From contig CAVPPJ010000005.1 in assembly GCA_963707065.1 (NCBI GenBank), positions 372,001 to 436,000 of the forward strand: a DNA stretch of 64,000 nucleotides, written 5' to 3'. Source of the DNA: Palsa-506 sp963707065 (GTDB lineage Bacteria; Actinomycetota; Actinomycetes; Streptosporangiales; Streptosporangiaceae). The notes beneath the pieces are model-generated. The model ran no database searches and was not told where the DNA came from. It saw only the letters and a list, made by a program, of their open reading frames with translations. Of this stretch, positions 19,505 to 27,808 are shown piece after piece. The first letter of the stretch is position 1; the number at the start of each line of letters is the position of its first letter. The position numbers were made by a program, and so were the translations under genes.

Positions 19505-20407
19505 GTGGCAGCATCCCGAACGATGGAGTACAGGCCTGGCGTGCTAGGCCCCACCGGTCGGCCGGTACCCGCGTTCCCTGATCCTGAGCCACTTCTCCAG
19601 CACGGACCGGCCCGGGTAGTGGCGGTGTGTAACCAGAAGGGCGGGGTGGGCAAGACCACCACGACCATCAGCCTCGGCGCCGCGCTCGCGGAGCAGGGCC
19701 GCCGGGTGCTGCTCGTCGATTTCGACCCGCAGGGCGCGCTGTCGGTGGGCCTCGGCTTCCAGCCGCATGAGCTCGATGCCACCGTCTACAACCTGCTGAT
19801 GGAGCGCGGCATTGCCGCCCGTGACGTCCTGTTCAAGACCAATATCGACGGCATGGACCTGCTGCCGAGCAACATCGACCTGTCCGGTGCCGAGGTGCAG
19901 CTCGTCCACGAGGTCGGGCGTGAATTCGTGCTCGGCCGGGCGCTTGAGCCGATCATTGCGGACTATGACGTCATCATGATCGACTGCCAGCCTTCCCTGG
20001 GCCTGCTCACCGTGAACGCGCTGGCCTGCGCGGACGGCGTGATCGTGCCGCTGGAGTGCGAGTATTTCGCGCTGCGCGGGGTTGCCCTGCTGATGGAGAC
20101 GATCGAGAAGGTATCCAGCAGGCTGAGCCCGAAGCTGGCCCTGGACGGGCTGCTGGCCACCATGTATGACTCACGAACGCTGCACAGCCGCGAGGTGCTG
20201 GCCGGCGTCGTGAAGGGATTTGGTGACAAGGTCTACCACACGGTGATCAACAGGACCGTGCGGTTCCCTGACGCTTCCGTCGCGGGAGAGCCCATCACCC
20301 GCTTCGACTCTACGTCCGCGGGGGCGAACTCCTACCGGGAGCTCGCCAAGGAGGTACTGGCACGGTGGCAGCAGGCAGAACCCGCGGCTCGCGGTCACGG
20401 CGGGTAA
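19505..20407 (+). CDS. ParA/Soj-family ATPase
   Basis: 300 aa. A deviant Walker A 'KGGVGKTT' lies at residues 45-52, 'LLVDFDPQGALSVGLG' and 'VIMIDCQPSLGLLTVNAL' are the switch/Walker B motifs, and 'FALRGVALLMETIEKV' is typical of Soj/ParA. It dimerises on ATP and binds DNA nonspecifically to move cargo. This is the orphan ParA that precedes scpA in actinobacteria (compare Rv1708), distinct from the parAB pair near oriC. The first 35 residues are a nonconserved Pro-rich extension. Start GTG; an in-frame ATG lies 18 nt later. Confidence 0.93.
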   Translation: MAASRTMEYRPGVLGPTGRPVPAFPDPEPLLQHGPARVVAVCNQKGGVGKTTTTISLGAALAEQGRRVLLVDFDPQGALSVGLGFQPHELDATVYNLLMERGIAARDVLFKTNIDGMDLLPSNIDLSGAEVQLVHEVGREFVLGRALEPIIADYDVIMIDCQPSLGLLTVNALACADGVIVPLECEYFALRGVALLMETIEKVSSRLSPKLALDGLLATMYDSRTLHSREVLAGVVKGFGDKVYHTVINRTVRFPDASVAGEPITRFDSTSAGANSYRELAKEVLARWQQAEPAARGHGG

Positions 20408-20691
20408 GCCTGCCGGGCGTCGCTGAGCTGCTCCGCCCGGCCGCGCGCAGCCCGGCCGCGGAATCACAGCGCCAGGCCAGCGGCCGGGAGCCGCATTCCC
20501 AGAAGATCACCGTCTACCTGTCCAGCAGCGAGCTCATGGACCTGGAGCGAGCCCGGCTGTCCTTGCGGGCCTACGGCATCGCGATTGACCGCGGCCGGAT
20601 CGTGCGCGAGGCGCTCGCCGTCCTGCTGGCCGACCTCGATGCCGAGGGGGAGCGAAGCCTGGTCGCGCGTCGCCTGCGCGAGGGGGCATGA
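20365..20691 (+). CDS. Small ribbon-helix-helix protein, candidate ParA partner
   Basis: 108 aa, overlapping the parA end by 43 bp in another frame. The first 45 residues are Arg/Ser/Ala-rich and flexible. Residues about 46-95 ('KITVYLSSSELMDLERARLS', then 'RIVREALAVLLADL') look like a beta strand plus two helices, the MetJ/Arc DNA-binding fold. AAGGAGG lies 10 nt before the GTG. Its place between a parB-less ParA and the condensin genes suggests it supplies a DNA-binding centromere-like function or regulates the operon; this is inference from position. Confidence 0.8.
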   Translation: MAAGRTRGSRSRRVSLPGVAELLRPAARSPAAESQRQASGREPHSQKITVYLSSSELMDLERARLSLRAYGIAIDRGRIVREALAVLLADLDAEGERSLVARRLREGA

Positions 20692-20833
20692 GCTTCTGCC
20701 GCGAGCGCGGTGCGCCGCGGCGGGAGGCGGCGCCTGGCCGCGAGGCGCGCGGGCCGTGCCGCTGCCCGGCATCGGGTAACGTCGTGTCCTCCGGCGGCGG
20801 TTGCCGTGCCGGGCTGGCTGCGACGGGCTCTGA

Positions 20834-21658
20834 ATGACCACCATGGTGATCGGCGAACCTGGGGACGCCCCGCAGGCTCAGGCCGGGGGCGATTTCGAAG
20901 TGCACCTCGATGTGTTCGAGGGCCCGTTCGACCTGCTGCTGGCACTCATCTCCAAGCACAAGCTGGATATCACCGAGATCGCGCTGTCGAGCGTGACCGA
21001 CGAGTTCATCGCGTACATCCGGGCCCGTGCCGATGGCTGGGACCTGGATCAGGCCAGCTATTTCCTGGTCGTGGCCGCGACGCTGCTCGACCTCAAGGCG
21101 GCCAGGCTGCTGCCGGCCGGCGAGGTCGAGGACGAGGAAGACCTTGCCCTGCTGGAGGCCAGGGACCTGCTGTTCGCCCGGCTGCTGCAGTACCGCGCGT
21201 ACAAGGAGGTCGCGGCGGTGCTGGCGGCCCGGATGGCCGTGCAGTCGCGCAGGTTCCCGCGGCGGGTGGCCATGGAGCCGCGATTCGCCGGGATGGCGCC
21301 GGAGGTGCAGCTCGGCCTCGGCCCGGCGGAGTTCGCCGCGATCGCCGCGCGCACCCTGACGCCCAGGAAGCCGCCGGTAGTCTCGACGGAGCACTTGCAT
21401 ATGCCCCAGACCAGCGTGCGCGAGCAGGTCGAGATACTCGCCGGGCGGCTCCGGGAGCTGCACCGGGCCACGTTCCGGCGTCTCACCTCGGACTGCGCCG
21501 GCACCTACGAGGTCGTGGCGCGGTTCCTCGCGGTGCTTGATCTTTACCGGGACGGCCGGATCTCGCTGGACCAGCTCACGCCCCTCGGTGATCTTTACGT
21601 GAGCTGGACGGCCGGCGACGAGACGGCCGCGGAAACGATAACGGAAGGCGACGGGTAG
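20834..21658 (+). CDS. scpA: Segregation and condensation protein A
   Basis: 274 aa. Kleisin subunit that bridges the SMC heads. The N-terminal helical domain has the hallmark 'FEGPFDLLLALISKHKLDIT', 'TDEFIAYI' and 'FLVVAATLLDLKAARLLP'. The C-terminal winged helix (about 185-260) contacts the SMC cap. The ATG follows 142 bp after the ribbon-helix-helix gene, with no strong ribosome site seen. scpB starts 2 bp after its stop, so the pair is co-translated. Confidence 0.96.
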   Translation: MTTMVIGEPGDAPQAQAGGDFEVHLDVFEGPFDLLLALISKHKLDITEIALSSVTDEFIAYIRARADGWDLDQASYFLVVAATLLDLKAARLLPAGEVEDEEDLALLEARDLLFARLLQYRAYKEVAAVLAARMAVQSRRFPRRVAMEPRFAGMAPEVQLGLGPAEFAAIAARTLTPRKPPVVSTEHLHMPQTSVREQVEILAGRLRELHRATFRRLTSDCAGTYEVVARFLAVLDLYRDGRISLDQLTPLGDLYVSWTAGDETAAETITEGDG

Positions 21659-21660
21659 CC

Positions 21661-22320
21661 ATGCACGACGGATCCTTCCCCCGTCCGCGCGAACCCGGTG
21701 ACATCCCCAGCGGCAGCACGCGGCTAGCAGACGTCCAGCAGGCGCTGGCGGATGACCAGGATTCTCCCGGGCTGCGCAGCAGCCTGGAGGCGATCATGCT
21801 GGTGGCCGACGAGCCGGTGTCCGATGTGGTCATCGCCCAGGTGCTGGAGCGGCCACGCGAGGAGATCGCGGCCGTGCTGACCGAGCTGGCCGCCTCCTAT
21901 ACCGCCGAGGGCCGGGGTTTCGACCTGCGCGAGGTGGCCGGCGGCTGGCGCTATTACACGCGGGCGGAATACGCGCCGGTCGTGGAGCGATTTGTCAGCG
22001 ATGGCCAGGAGGTCAGGCTCAGCCAGGCCGGGCTTGAGACGCTGGCCGTGGTCGCCTACCGCCAGCCGGTGAGCAGGGCGCGGGTTTCCGCGGTCCGCGG
22101 GGTCAACTGCGATGGCGTGATGCGGACGCTGGTGCTCCGCGGGCTGATCGAGGAGGCCGGCCTGGACCCGGACACGGGCGCGATCCAGTTCCGGACCACT
22201 GGCTACTTCCTCGAGCGGCTCGGCCTGCCCGGGCTGGAGGAGCTGCCGGAGCTCGCGCCGTTCCTGCCGGACGACATGGACGATGCCGAGGAATCAGGTC
22301 ATGAGCCCGCGGGGTCGTGA
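21661..22320 (+). CDS. scpB: Segregation and condensation protein B
   Basis: 219 aa with two winged-helix domains (about 37-110 and 115-185). It binds the ScpA linker as a dimer to control SMC. Signature 'YRQPVSRARVSAVRGVNCDG' and 'TTGYFLERLGLPGLEELPEL' are as in bacterial ScpB. GGAAGG precedes the ATG. Its end overlaps the next gene by 20 bp. Confidence 0.96.
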   Translation: MHDGSFPRPREPGDIPSGSTRLADVQQALADDQDSPGLRSSLEAIMLVADEPVSDVVIAQVLERPREEIAAVLTELAASYTAEGRGFDLREVAGGWRYYTRAEYAPVVERFVSDGQEVRLSQAGLETLAVVAYRQPVSRARVSAVRGVNCDGVMRTLVLRGLIEEAGLDPDTGAIQFRTTGYFLERLGLPGLEELPELAPFLPDDMDDAEESGHEPAGS

Positions 22321-23539
22321 CGAGCGCGGCGCCGGCCGTGCCCGTGGCGCGAGCCAGCCGCGCAGCCGTGCCGAGGCCGGCGGCAGCCGCGGCCAGGCCG
22401 GGAGCCGCGGCCAGGCCGGCAGCCGCGGCCAGGGCGGGAGCCACGGTCAGGGCGGGAGCCACGGTCAGGGCGGCGGCAGCGGGAGTGCCCGCGACCTGGG
22501 CAAGGCGGGCGGCCGCAGCCAGGGCGGTAGCCGTAGTCCGGCGGGCGGCCGGGGTGATGGCGCTGACCGCGGCCAGGGCGGTAACCGTGGCCAGGGCACT
22601 GACCGCGGCCAGGGGGGTAGCCGCCGCCCGGCGGGCGGCCGGGGTGATGGCGCTGACCGCGGCCAGGCCGGTAACCGGAGCCAGGGCGCCGATCGCAGCC
22701 GGGGCGGTACTCGCAGCCCGTCCGGCGGCCGGGCGCAGCGCCCGCCGGCCGCCGCCGCTCCCGTCGCCGACTTTGATCTGGCCGACGGGGAGCACGACTC
22801 CCTGATCGACGTCCCCGGCGGGGTGCGGCTGCAGAAGGTGCTCGCCGCGGCCGGCGTCGGCAGCCGCCGGCACTGCGAGGAGATGATCGGCGAGGGCAGG
22901 GTCGAGGTGGACGGCGAGATCGTCCGCAGGTTCGGGGCCAGGGTCGATCCGCAGGTCCAGATCATCAGGGTCGACGGCCGTCGTATCCCCGGCCGGGAGG
23001 ACCTGGTGTACCTCGCGCTGAACAAGCCCGTCGGCGTGCTCACCACGATGTCGGACAGCCGCGGCAGGCCGACCATCGCGGACTTCCTCGGCGACCGCGG
23101 CGAGCGGCTGTTCCACGTGGGCAGGCTCGACTATGACACCGAGGGCCTGATGCTGCTGATGAACGACGGCGAGCTCGCGCACCGGCTTGCCCATCCCAGC
23201 TTCGGCGTGCTCAAGACCTACCTGGCCGATGTGGCGGGCCCGCTGCCGCGTGACCTGGGCCGCCAGCTGGTAACCGGGATCGAGCTCGACGACGGGGTGG
23301 CCAGCGCCGACAAGTTCCGTGTCGTCGAGCGGGCCGGGTCGCGGGCGCTGGTGGAGATCACCTTGCACGAGGGGCGCAAGCACATCGTGCGGCGGATGCT
23401 GGCCGGGGCCGGGCATCCGGTCAGCCGCCTGGTCCGCACCCAGGTCGGCCCGGTGCTGCTCGGGCCGCTGCGGCCGGGCACCACCAGGCGGCTCACCGTG
23501 CGGGAAATAGGCGAGCTCTACGCGACGGTAGGTCTATAG
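22301..23539 (+). CDS. RluB/RsuA-family pseudouridine synthase with RG-rich N-terminal tail
   Basis: 412 aa; ordinary actinobacterial homologues are about 250 aa. The first 155 residues are disordered, full of Arg-Gly-Gln repeats (SRGQAG and DRGQGG units) resembling eukaryotic RGG RNA-binding tails. An S4 domain follows (about 168-225, 'RLQKVLAAAGVGSRRHCEEM'), then the catalytic domain with nucleophile Asp in 'HVGRLDYDTEGLMLLMNDG' and 'LHEGRKHIVRRML'. It should isomerise a uridine in 23S rRNA helix 89/90 (RluB) or 16S (RsuA). The ATG within the scpB end, with GAGG upstream, is preferred to an earlier in-frame codon. Confidence 0.92.
   Translation: MSPRGRDERGAGRARGASQPRSRAEAGGSRGQAGSRGQAGSRGQGGSHGQGGSHGQGGGSGSARDLGKAGGRSQGGSRSPAGGRGDGADRGQGGNRGQGTDRGQGGSRRPAGGRGDGADRGQAGNRSQGADRSRGGTRSPSGGRAQRPPAAAAPVADFDLADGEHDSLIDVPGGVRLQKVLAAAGVGSRRHCEEMIGEGRVEVDGEIVRRFGARVDPQVQIIRVDGRRIPGREDLVYLALNKPVGVLTTMSDSRGRPTIADFLGDRGERLFHVGRLDYDTEGLMLLMNDGELAHRLAHPSFGVLKTYLADVAGPLPRDLGRQLVTGIELDDGVASADKFRVVERAGSRALVEITLHEGRKHIVRRMLAGAGHPVSRLVRTQVGPVLLGPLRPGTTRRLTVREIGELYATVGL
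22385..22720 (+). repeat. Tandem repeats coding the RG-rich tail
   Basis: Two layers of repeat are visible: five 18-bp units of the type AGCCGCGGCCAGGCCGGG (about 22385-22475) encoding SRGQAG/SHGQGG, and a 90-bp duplication whose copies begin at 22538 and 22628 and encode two 30-residue PAGGRGDGADRGQ blocks. All copies keep frame. Confidence 0.85.
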
Positions 23540-23597
23540 CCTGGGGTGTCCGGGCCGCGCGGCGGGCAGGGCGCGGCTAAGCAAGGAGGGATATCTG

Positions 23598-23960
23598 GTG
23601 GCGGTCAGGGCGATCCGCGGAGCGGTCCAGGTGGCTGCGAACGAGCGCGCGGCGATCCTCGAAGGAACATCCGAGCTGGTGACTGGGGTGATGAGCCGCA
23701 ACCAGCTCACGCCGGCCGACGTGATCAGCGTCGTGTTCACCGCCACCCAGGACCTGACCGCCGAGTTCCCCGCGCTGGCGGCACGCAAGCTCGGCTTCCA
23801 GGATGTGCCGCTGCTGTGCACCACCGAGATGGACGTGCCGGGATCGATGCCCCTGGTGGTGCGGCTGCTGATGCACGTCGAGACCGGGCAGCCGCGGTCG
23901 GCGGTCCAGCACGTGTACCTGCGCGGCGCGATGGCGCTGCGGCTGGATATCGCCCAGTGA
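23598..23960 (+). CDS. aroH: Chorismate mutase, AroH class
   Basis: 120 aa. It converts chorismate to prephenate for Phe/Tyr synthesis. It matches the trimeric AroH fold of Bacillus: 'VRAIRGAVQVAANERAAILE' at the N-terminus supplies active-site Arg residues, 'VFTATQDLTAEFPALAARKL' and 'VYLRGAMALRLDI' complete the site. An AAGGAGGG ribosome site lies 7 nt before the GTG. Its stop overlaps the tyrA start, so mutase and dehydrogenase act in sequence. Confidence 0.96.
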   Translation: MAVRAIRGAVQVAANERAAILEGTSELVTGVMSRNQLTPADVISVVFTATQDLTAEFPALAARKLGFQDVPLLCTTEMDVPGSMPLVVRLLMHVETGQPRSAVQHVYLRGAMALRLDIAQ

Positions 23961-25075
23961 CATCCGCGGCGGCGGTGCCAGCGGCGTTCCCGCACCGGCT
24001 GGTGGTGGTTGGCACCGGGCTGATCGGCACCTCGGTCGCGCTCGCCGCCCGCGGGCTCGGCGCGGCCGTCTGGCTGGCCGACCGTGATCCGGCCGCCGTG
24101 CGGTTCGCGGCCGGCCTCGGCGCGGGCGATGAGCTGCCCGTGGCCGGACCGCCCGGCGGCCCGGCCGATCTCGCCGTCCTGGCGATGCCGCCGGAAGCGG
24201 TGGCTCCAGCGCTCGCGGCCGCGCAGGAACGCGGCCTGGCGCGCTGCTACACCGACGTCGCCAGCGTGAAGGAGCTGCCGCTGGCCCGCGCCCGCGAGCT
24301 CGGCTGCGACCTGGCCGCCTTCGTTCCCGGGCATCCGCTGGCCGGCCGGGAGCGGTCCGGTCCCGGCGCGGCCCGAGCGGACCTGTTCCTCGACCGCCCC
24401 TGGGCGATCTGCCCGTTGCCGGGAACCTCGCCCGGCGCGATCAGCACGGTGACCGCGCTGGCCATCGCCTGCGGCGCCCAGCCGGCCCGGATGCTGGCGG
24501 CCGATCACGACCGCTGGGTGGCACTGGTCTCGCATCTCCCGCATCTGGTCGCCGCGGCGATGGCGGCGCGGCTTGAGCTGGCGGAGGACGACGCGCTGGC
24601 CCTGGCCGGGCAGGGGCTGCGCGACGTGACCAGGATCGCGGCCGGGGATACCGGCCTGTGGACGCAGATCCTGGCCGCCAACGCCGCGCATGCCGCCAGC
24701 CTGCTGCCGGCGATCGCCGAGGATCTCACCGCCGCGGCCGCCGCGCTCACGGCTATCGCCGAAGGCGACGAGGAAGCCCTGAAACGCCTGACCGGCCTGC
24801 TGGAACGCGGCGGAGCGGGGACAGCGCGGATCCCGGGCAAGCAGGGCGGCCCGCCGCCGGCCTATGCCGTGGTCCAGGTGGTCATCGGCGACCAGCCGGG
24901 TGAGCTGGCCCGGGTCTTCCAGGCCGCGGGCGACGCGGGGATCAACATCGAGGATGTGCGGATCGAGCACTCGCCCGGCCGGCCGGCCGGAGCGCTCGAG
25001 CTCTCGGTCAGTCCGGGGGCTGCCGCCGGGCTCACAGAGGCGCTTGCGGCCGGAGGCTGGCCGGTTCGCCGGTAA
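23957..25075 (+). CDS. tyrA: Prephenate dehydrogenase with ACT domain
   Basis: 372 aa. It oxidatively decarboxylates prephenate to 4-hydroxyphenylpyruvate. The NAD-binding motif 'VVVGTGLIGTSVALAARGLG' is near residue 15. Catalytic 'DVASVKE' and 'FVPGHPLAGRERSG' follow, with helical domain 'LVSHLPHLVAAAMAA'. A C-terminal ACT domain (about 300-365, 'QVVIGDQPGELARVFQAAGD') probably senses tyrosine. The start GTG overlaps the aroH stop in GTGA; the frame is open upstream but that part is the shadow of aroH. Confidence 0.95.
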   Translation: MTSAAAVPAAFPHRLVVVGTGLIGTSVALAARGLGAAVWLADRDPAAVRFAAGLGAGDELPVAGPPGGPADLAVLAMPPEAVAPALAAAQERGLARCYTDVASVKELPLARARELGCDLAAFVPGHPLAGRERSGPGAARADLFLDRPWAICPLPGTSPGAISTVTALAIACGAQPARMLAADHDRWVALVSHLPHLVAAAMAARLELAEDDALALAGQGLRDVTRIAAGDTGLWTQILAANAAHAASLLPAIAEDLTAAAAALTAIAEGDEEALKRLTGLLERGGAGTARIPGKQGGPPPAYAVVQVVIGDQPGELARVFQAAGDAGINIEDVRIEHSPGRPAGALELSVSPGAAAGLTEALAAGGWPVRR

Positions 25076-25085
25076 CATCGCCTGC

Positions 25086-25802
25086 GTGACCAATTCGGCT
25101 GAACCCGTCCAGCACCCAGGGCTCGTTATCGCGGTAGATGGCCCGGCGGGGTCAGGCAAGTCGACCGCCGCGCGCGAGGTTGCCCGCTATCTCGGCCTGC
25201 GCTACCTCGATACCGGCGCGATGTACCGGGCACTGACCTGGTGGCTGCTGGAATACGGGGTGGACACGGCCAGCGCCGCGGCCGTGGCGCAGCACCTGCA
25301 GCGCGCGGAGATCGAGGTCGGTACCGACCCGGGCGCACCGGCAATCCGGGTCGGCGGGGCCGATGTCGCTGGCCCGATCCGGTCCCGCGAGGTATCCAAC
25401 GCGGTCAGCGCGGTGGCGTCCGTGCCGCAGGTCCGGGCGCACCTGATCGCGATGCAGCGGGAGATCATCGCCAGGGCCATCGCGGCCGGCCAGGGAATCG
25501 TGGCCGAGGGCCGCGACATCGGCTCGGTCGTCGCCCCCGAGGCCCAGGTCAAGGTGTTCCTGACCGCCAGCGAGACCGTCCGGGCGCGACGGCGCAGCGC
25601 CGATCTGGACGGCGACCCCGGCGTGACCGTCGCCCTGACCAGGGCCGAGCAGGCGCAGCGTGACCGCCGGGACGCACCGCAGATGGCCAGGGCGGCCGAT
25701 GCCGTCGAGATCGACTCGACCGGCATCGGCCTGGACGAGGTAGTCCGGGAGATCGTCTCCCTGGTCGCGAGCAGGACAGCGGGTGCCGCATGGACGAGCT
25801 GA
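25086..25802 (+). CDS. cmk: Cytidylate kinase
   Basis: 238 aa. It phosphorylates CMP/dCMP with ATP. P-loop 'AVDGPAGSGKSTAAREVA' is near residue 18; 'RYLDTGAMYRAL' and 'GIVAEGRDIGSVVAP' are CMP-binding signatures, and 'RARRRSADL' the lid. Start GTG: TAACAT, which includes the tyrA stop codon, lies 7 nt upstream, suggesting an internal promoter giving a leaderless message. It ends 13 bp inside der. Confidence 0.95.
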   Translation: MTNSAEPVQHPGLVIAVDGPAGSGKSTAAREVARYLGLRYLDTGAMYRALTWWLLEYGVDTASAAAVAQHLQRAEIEVGTDPGAPAIRVGGADVAGPIRSREVSNAVSAVASVPQVRAHLIAMQREIIARAIAAGQGIVAEGRDIGSVVAPEAQVKVFLTASETVRARRRSADLDGDPGVTVALTRAEQAQRDRRDAPQMARAADAVEIDSTGIGLDEVVREIVSLVASRTAGAAWTS

Positions 25803-27241
25803 GCAGCCTGCCCGAGCTGGCCGGCCTGACCGGGCCAGGCGGCGGGTACTCCGACGGCGACGGGGATCAGCCCGACGTGCCCGCGCCGGTCGTCGCGGTG
25901 GTCGGCAGGCCGAACGTCGGCAAGTCCACTCTGGTGAACCGCATTCTCGGCAGCCGCCAGGCGGTCGTGGAGGACACTCCGGGCGTGACCCGTGACCGGG
26001 TCGCCTACGACGCGACGTGGCGGGGGCGCGCGTTCACGCTGGTGGATACCGGCGGCTGGGAGCCTGCCGTGGAGGGCTCCGAGGCACTCGCGGCCCGGGT
26101 GGCGGCCCAGGCGCGCGTCGCGGTTGATGCGGCGGACGCCGTGCTGTTCGTCGTCGACGCGGTGGTCGGCGTGACCGACGCCGACGCCGCCGTGGCCGCG
26201 GTGCTGCGCCGGTCCCGCAAGCCGGTCGTGCTCGCCGCCAACAAGGTGGACGACGGGCCGGCCGAGGCTGCCGCGACCTCGCTCTGGTCGCTCGGGCTCG
26301 GCGAGCCCTGCCCGGTCAGTGCGCTGCACGGGCGCGGCAGCGGAGACCTGCTCGACCTGATACTCGGCGCGCTCCCGGCAACTCCCCAGGAGCGCTTCGG
26401 CGAGACCGGCGGCCCGCGCCGGGTGGCGCTCATCGGCCGCCCGAACGTGGGCAAGTCCAGCCTGCTGAACACGCTGGCCGGCGCCGAGCGCGTCCTGGTC
26501 GATGCGGTCGCTGGCACCACCAGGGACCCGGTGGACGAGCTCATCGAGCTCGGCGGGAGCGTCTGGCGGTTCGTGGACACGGCCGGGATCCGGCGGCGGG
26601 TACGCGAAACGCAGGGCGCCGACTACTTCGCGGCCCTCCGCACCGAGCGGGCGCTGGAGCGCGCGGAGGTCGCGGTCGTGCTGGTCGATGCCAGCGAGCC
26701 GCTCGCGGAGCAGGACCTGCGGATCGTGTCGATGGTGATCGAGGCGGGCCGGGCGCTCGTGATCGCCTACAACAAGTGGGATCTCGTCGACGAGGACCGC
26801 CAGCACTTCCTGAACAAGGAGATCGACCGGCAGCTGCATACCGCGCGGTGGGCGCCGCGGGTGAATATCGCGGCCGCGACCGGCTGGCATACGGACCGGC
26901 TCGTGCCGGCGCTGGCGCGCGCGCTGGACGGCTGGGAGACCCGGGTGCCCACGGGGCGGCTCAATGCCTGGCTGGCCGCGCTGGTGGCGGCGACGCCGCC
27001 ACCCGTGCGCGGCGGCAAGCAGCCGAAGATCCTCTTTGCCACCCAGGCCGGGATACGCCCCCCGCACTTCGTCTTGTTCACGTCGGGTTTCCTGCAGGCC
27101 GGCTACCGGAGGTTCGTCGAGCGCAGGCTCCGGGAGGAGTTCGGCTTCGAGGGCAGCCCGGTGCACGTGACGATGCGGCTGCGGGAGAAGCGGGCGGCCG
27201 CCAGCCAGGGCCGCCGGTCCGGCCCTACCAGGCGCTCCTAG
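25790..27241 (+). CDS. der: GTPase Der (EngA)
   Basis: 483 aa with two tandem G domains and a KH-like C-terminal domain, needed for 50S assembly. G-domain 1 (about 35-200): 'GRPNVGKSTLVN', 'DTPGVTRD', 'DTGG', 'NKVD'. G-domain 2 (about 210-380): 'GRPNVGKSSLLN', 'AGTTRDPVD', 'DTAGI', 'NKWD'. KH domain (about 385-475): 'FATQAGIRPPHFVLFTSG'. The first 30 residues are a short acidic extension. It is the last gene of the conserved block. Confidence 0.97.
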   Translation: MDELSSLPELAGLTGPGGGYSDGDGDQPDVPAPVVAVVGRPNVGKSTLVNRILGSRQAVVEDTPGVTRDRVAYDATWRGRAFTLVDTGGWEPAVEGSEALAARVAAQARVAVDAADAVLFVVDAVVGVTDADAAVAAVLRRSRKPVVLAANKVDDGPAEAAATSLWSLGLGEPCPVSALHGRGSGDLLDLILGALPATPQERFGETGGPRRVALIGRPNVGKSSLLNTLAGAERVLVDAVAGTTRDPVDELIELGGSVWRFVDTAGIRRRVRETQGADYFAALRTERALERAEVAVVLVDASEPLAEQDLRIVSMVIEAGRALVIAYNKWDLVDEDRQHFLNKEIDRQLHTARWAPRVNIAAATGWHTDRLVPALARALDGWETRVPTGRLNAWLAALVAATPPPVRGGKQPKILFATQAGIRPPHFVLFTSGFLQAGYRRFVERRLREEFGFEGSPVHVTMRLREKRAAASQGRRSGPTRRS

Positions 27242-27429
27242 GCATCCCGCTCCCGGGCGCCCCGCTCCCCGGGCGCGCGCAGCCAGAGCCAAACCGTGGT
27301 CCCGGTCTCGTCGCGAACGTAGCCCCACTGCCCGGCCAGGGTCCGCGGCGTGCTGACCTGGTGCGTGCTCAGGCCGGGCCTGGCTGCCCGAATTCGCCGT
27401 CCCCGGCGCCGCCGAGGAATGCCTCCCAC
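27238..27429 (-). pseudogene. Possible relic of an RsbW-like ATPase C-terminus
   Basis: The reading frame ends with 'WGYVRDETGTTVWLWL', which resembles the C-terminal strand pair of actinobacterial anti-sigma-type ATPases (family knowledge: 'WGxxxxxxGTTVWFxL'). Such ATPases are often encoded beside DUF397 and XRE-type genes. No ATP-binding motif precedes it, and its 5' part overlaps the DUF397 gene, so only a fragment would remain. It could also be a chance frame. Confidence 0.35.
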
Positions 27430-27611
27430 TCGGACCGGGTGAATATCAGCGCGGGCCCGTCCCCGTGCCTTGAATTGCGCAGGGCGACGTCGCCTCCGGT
27501 GAGGAATGCGACCTCGACGCAGTTATCCCCCGTTGATCCGCCACGACGGCTCCTGATCCAGCTGACAGCGGCCAGTTCGGCCGCGGGCATGCCGTTGCGG
27601 ATGCTGCTCAC
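27369..27611 (-). CDS. DUF397 domain protein
   Basis: 80 aa. It matches the DUF397 pattern: 'WIRSRRGGSTGDNCVEVAFL' followed by 'VALRNSRHGDGPALIFTRSEWEAFL' in shortened form. These small proteins of filamentous actinobacteria usually accompany a WhiJ-like XRE regulator, which is absent here. The GTG start has GGAGGG 6 nt upstream. It converges on der. Confidence 0.88.
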   Translation of the reverse strand: MSSIRNGMPAAELAAVSWIRSRRGGSTGDNCVEVAFLTGGDVALRNSRHGDGPALIFTRSEWEAFLGGAGDGEFGQPGPA

Positions 27612-27808
27612 AGGGATCCCTCCGTATCCTCGAGCATTTTCGCATGATGTCAGGCCAGTCCCAAACTTACGGGCGCCTTATGATCTTCGCCGGTGCCTTC
27701 GCCTGATCTCCGCCCGGCTATCCTGCTCCGCCGGCGCGTCCTGCTTCGCCCGAGGGCGCTTCGCTACGATCAAGATCCGGCAGGACCGGTTTCGGCGAAA
27801 GCGGGATC

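Noticed and set aside
22385..22720. Possible CRISPR-like repeat array
   Set aside because: Units are contiguous without spacers and keep the reading frame of the pseudouridine synthase.
25202..27328. 708-codon reverse-strand frame over cmk and der
   Set aside because: Same cause; the forward frames hold complete P-loop and GTPase motifs and good starts.
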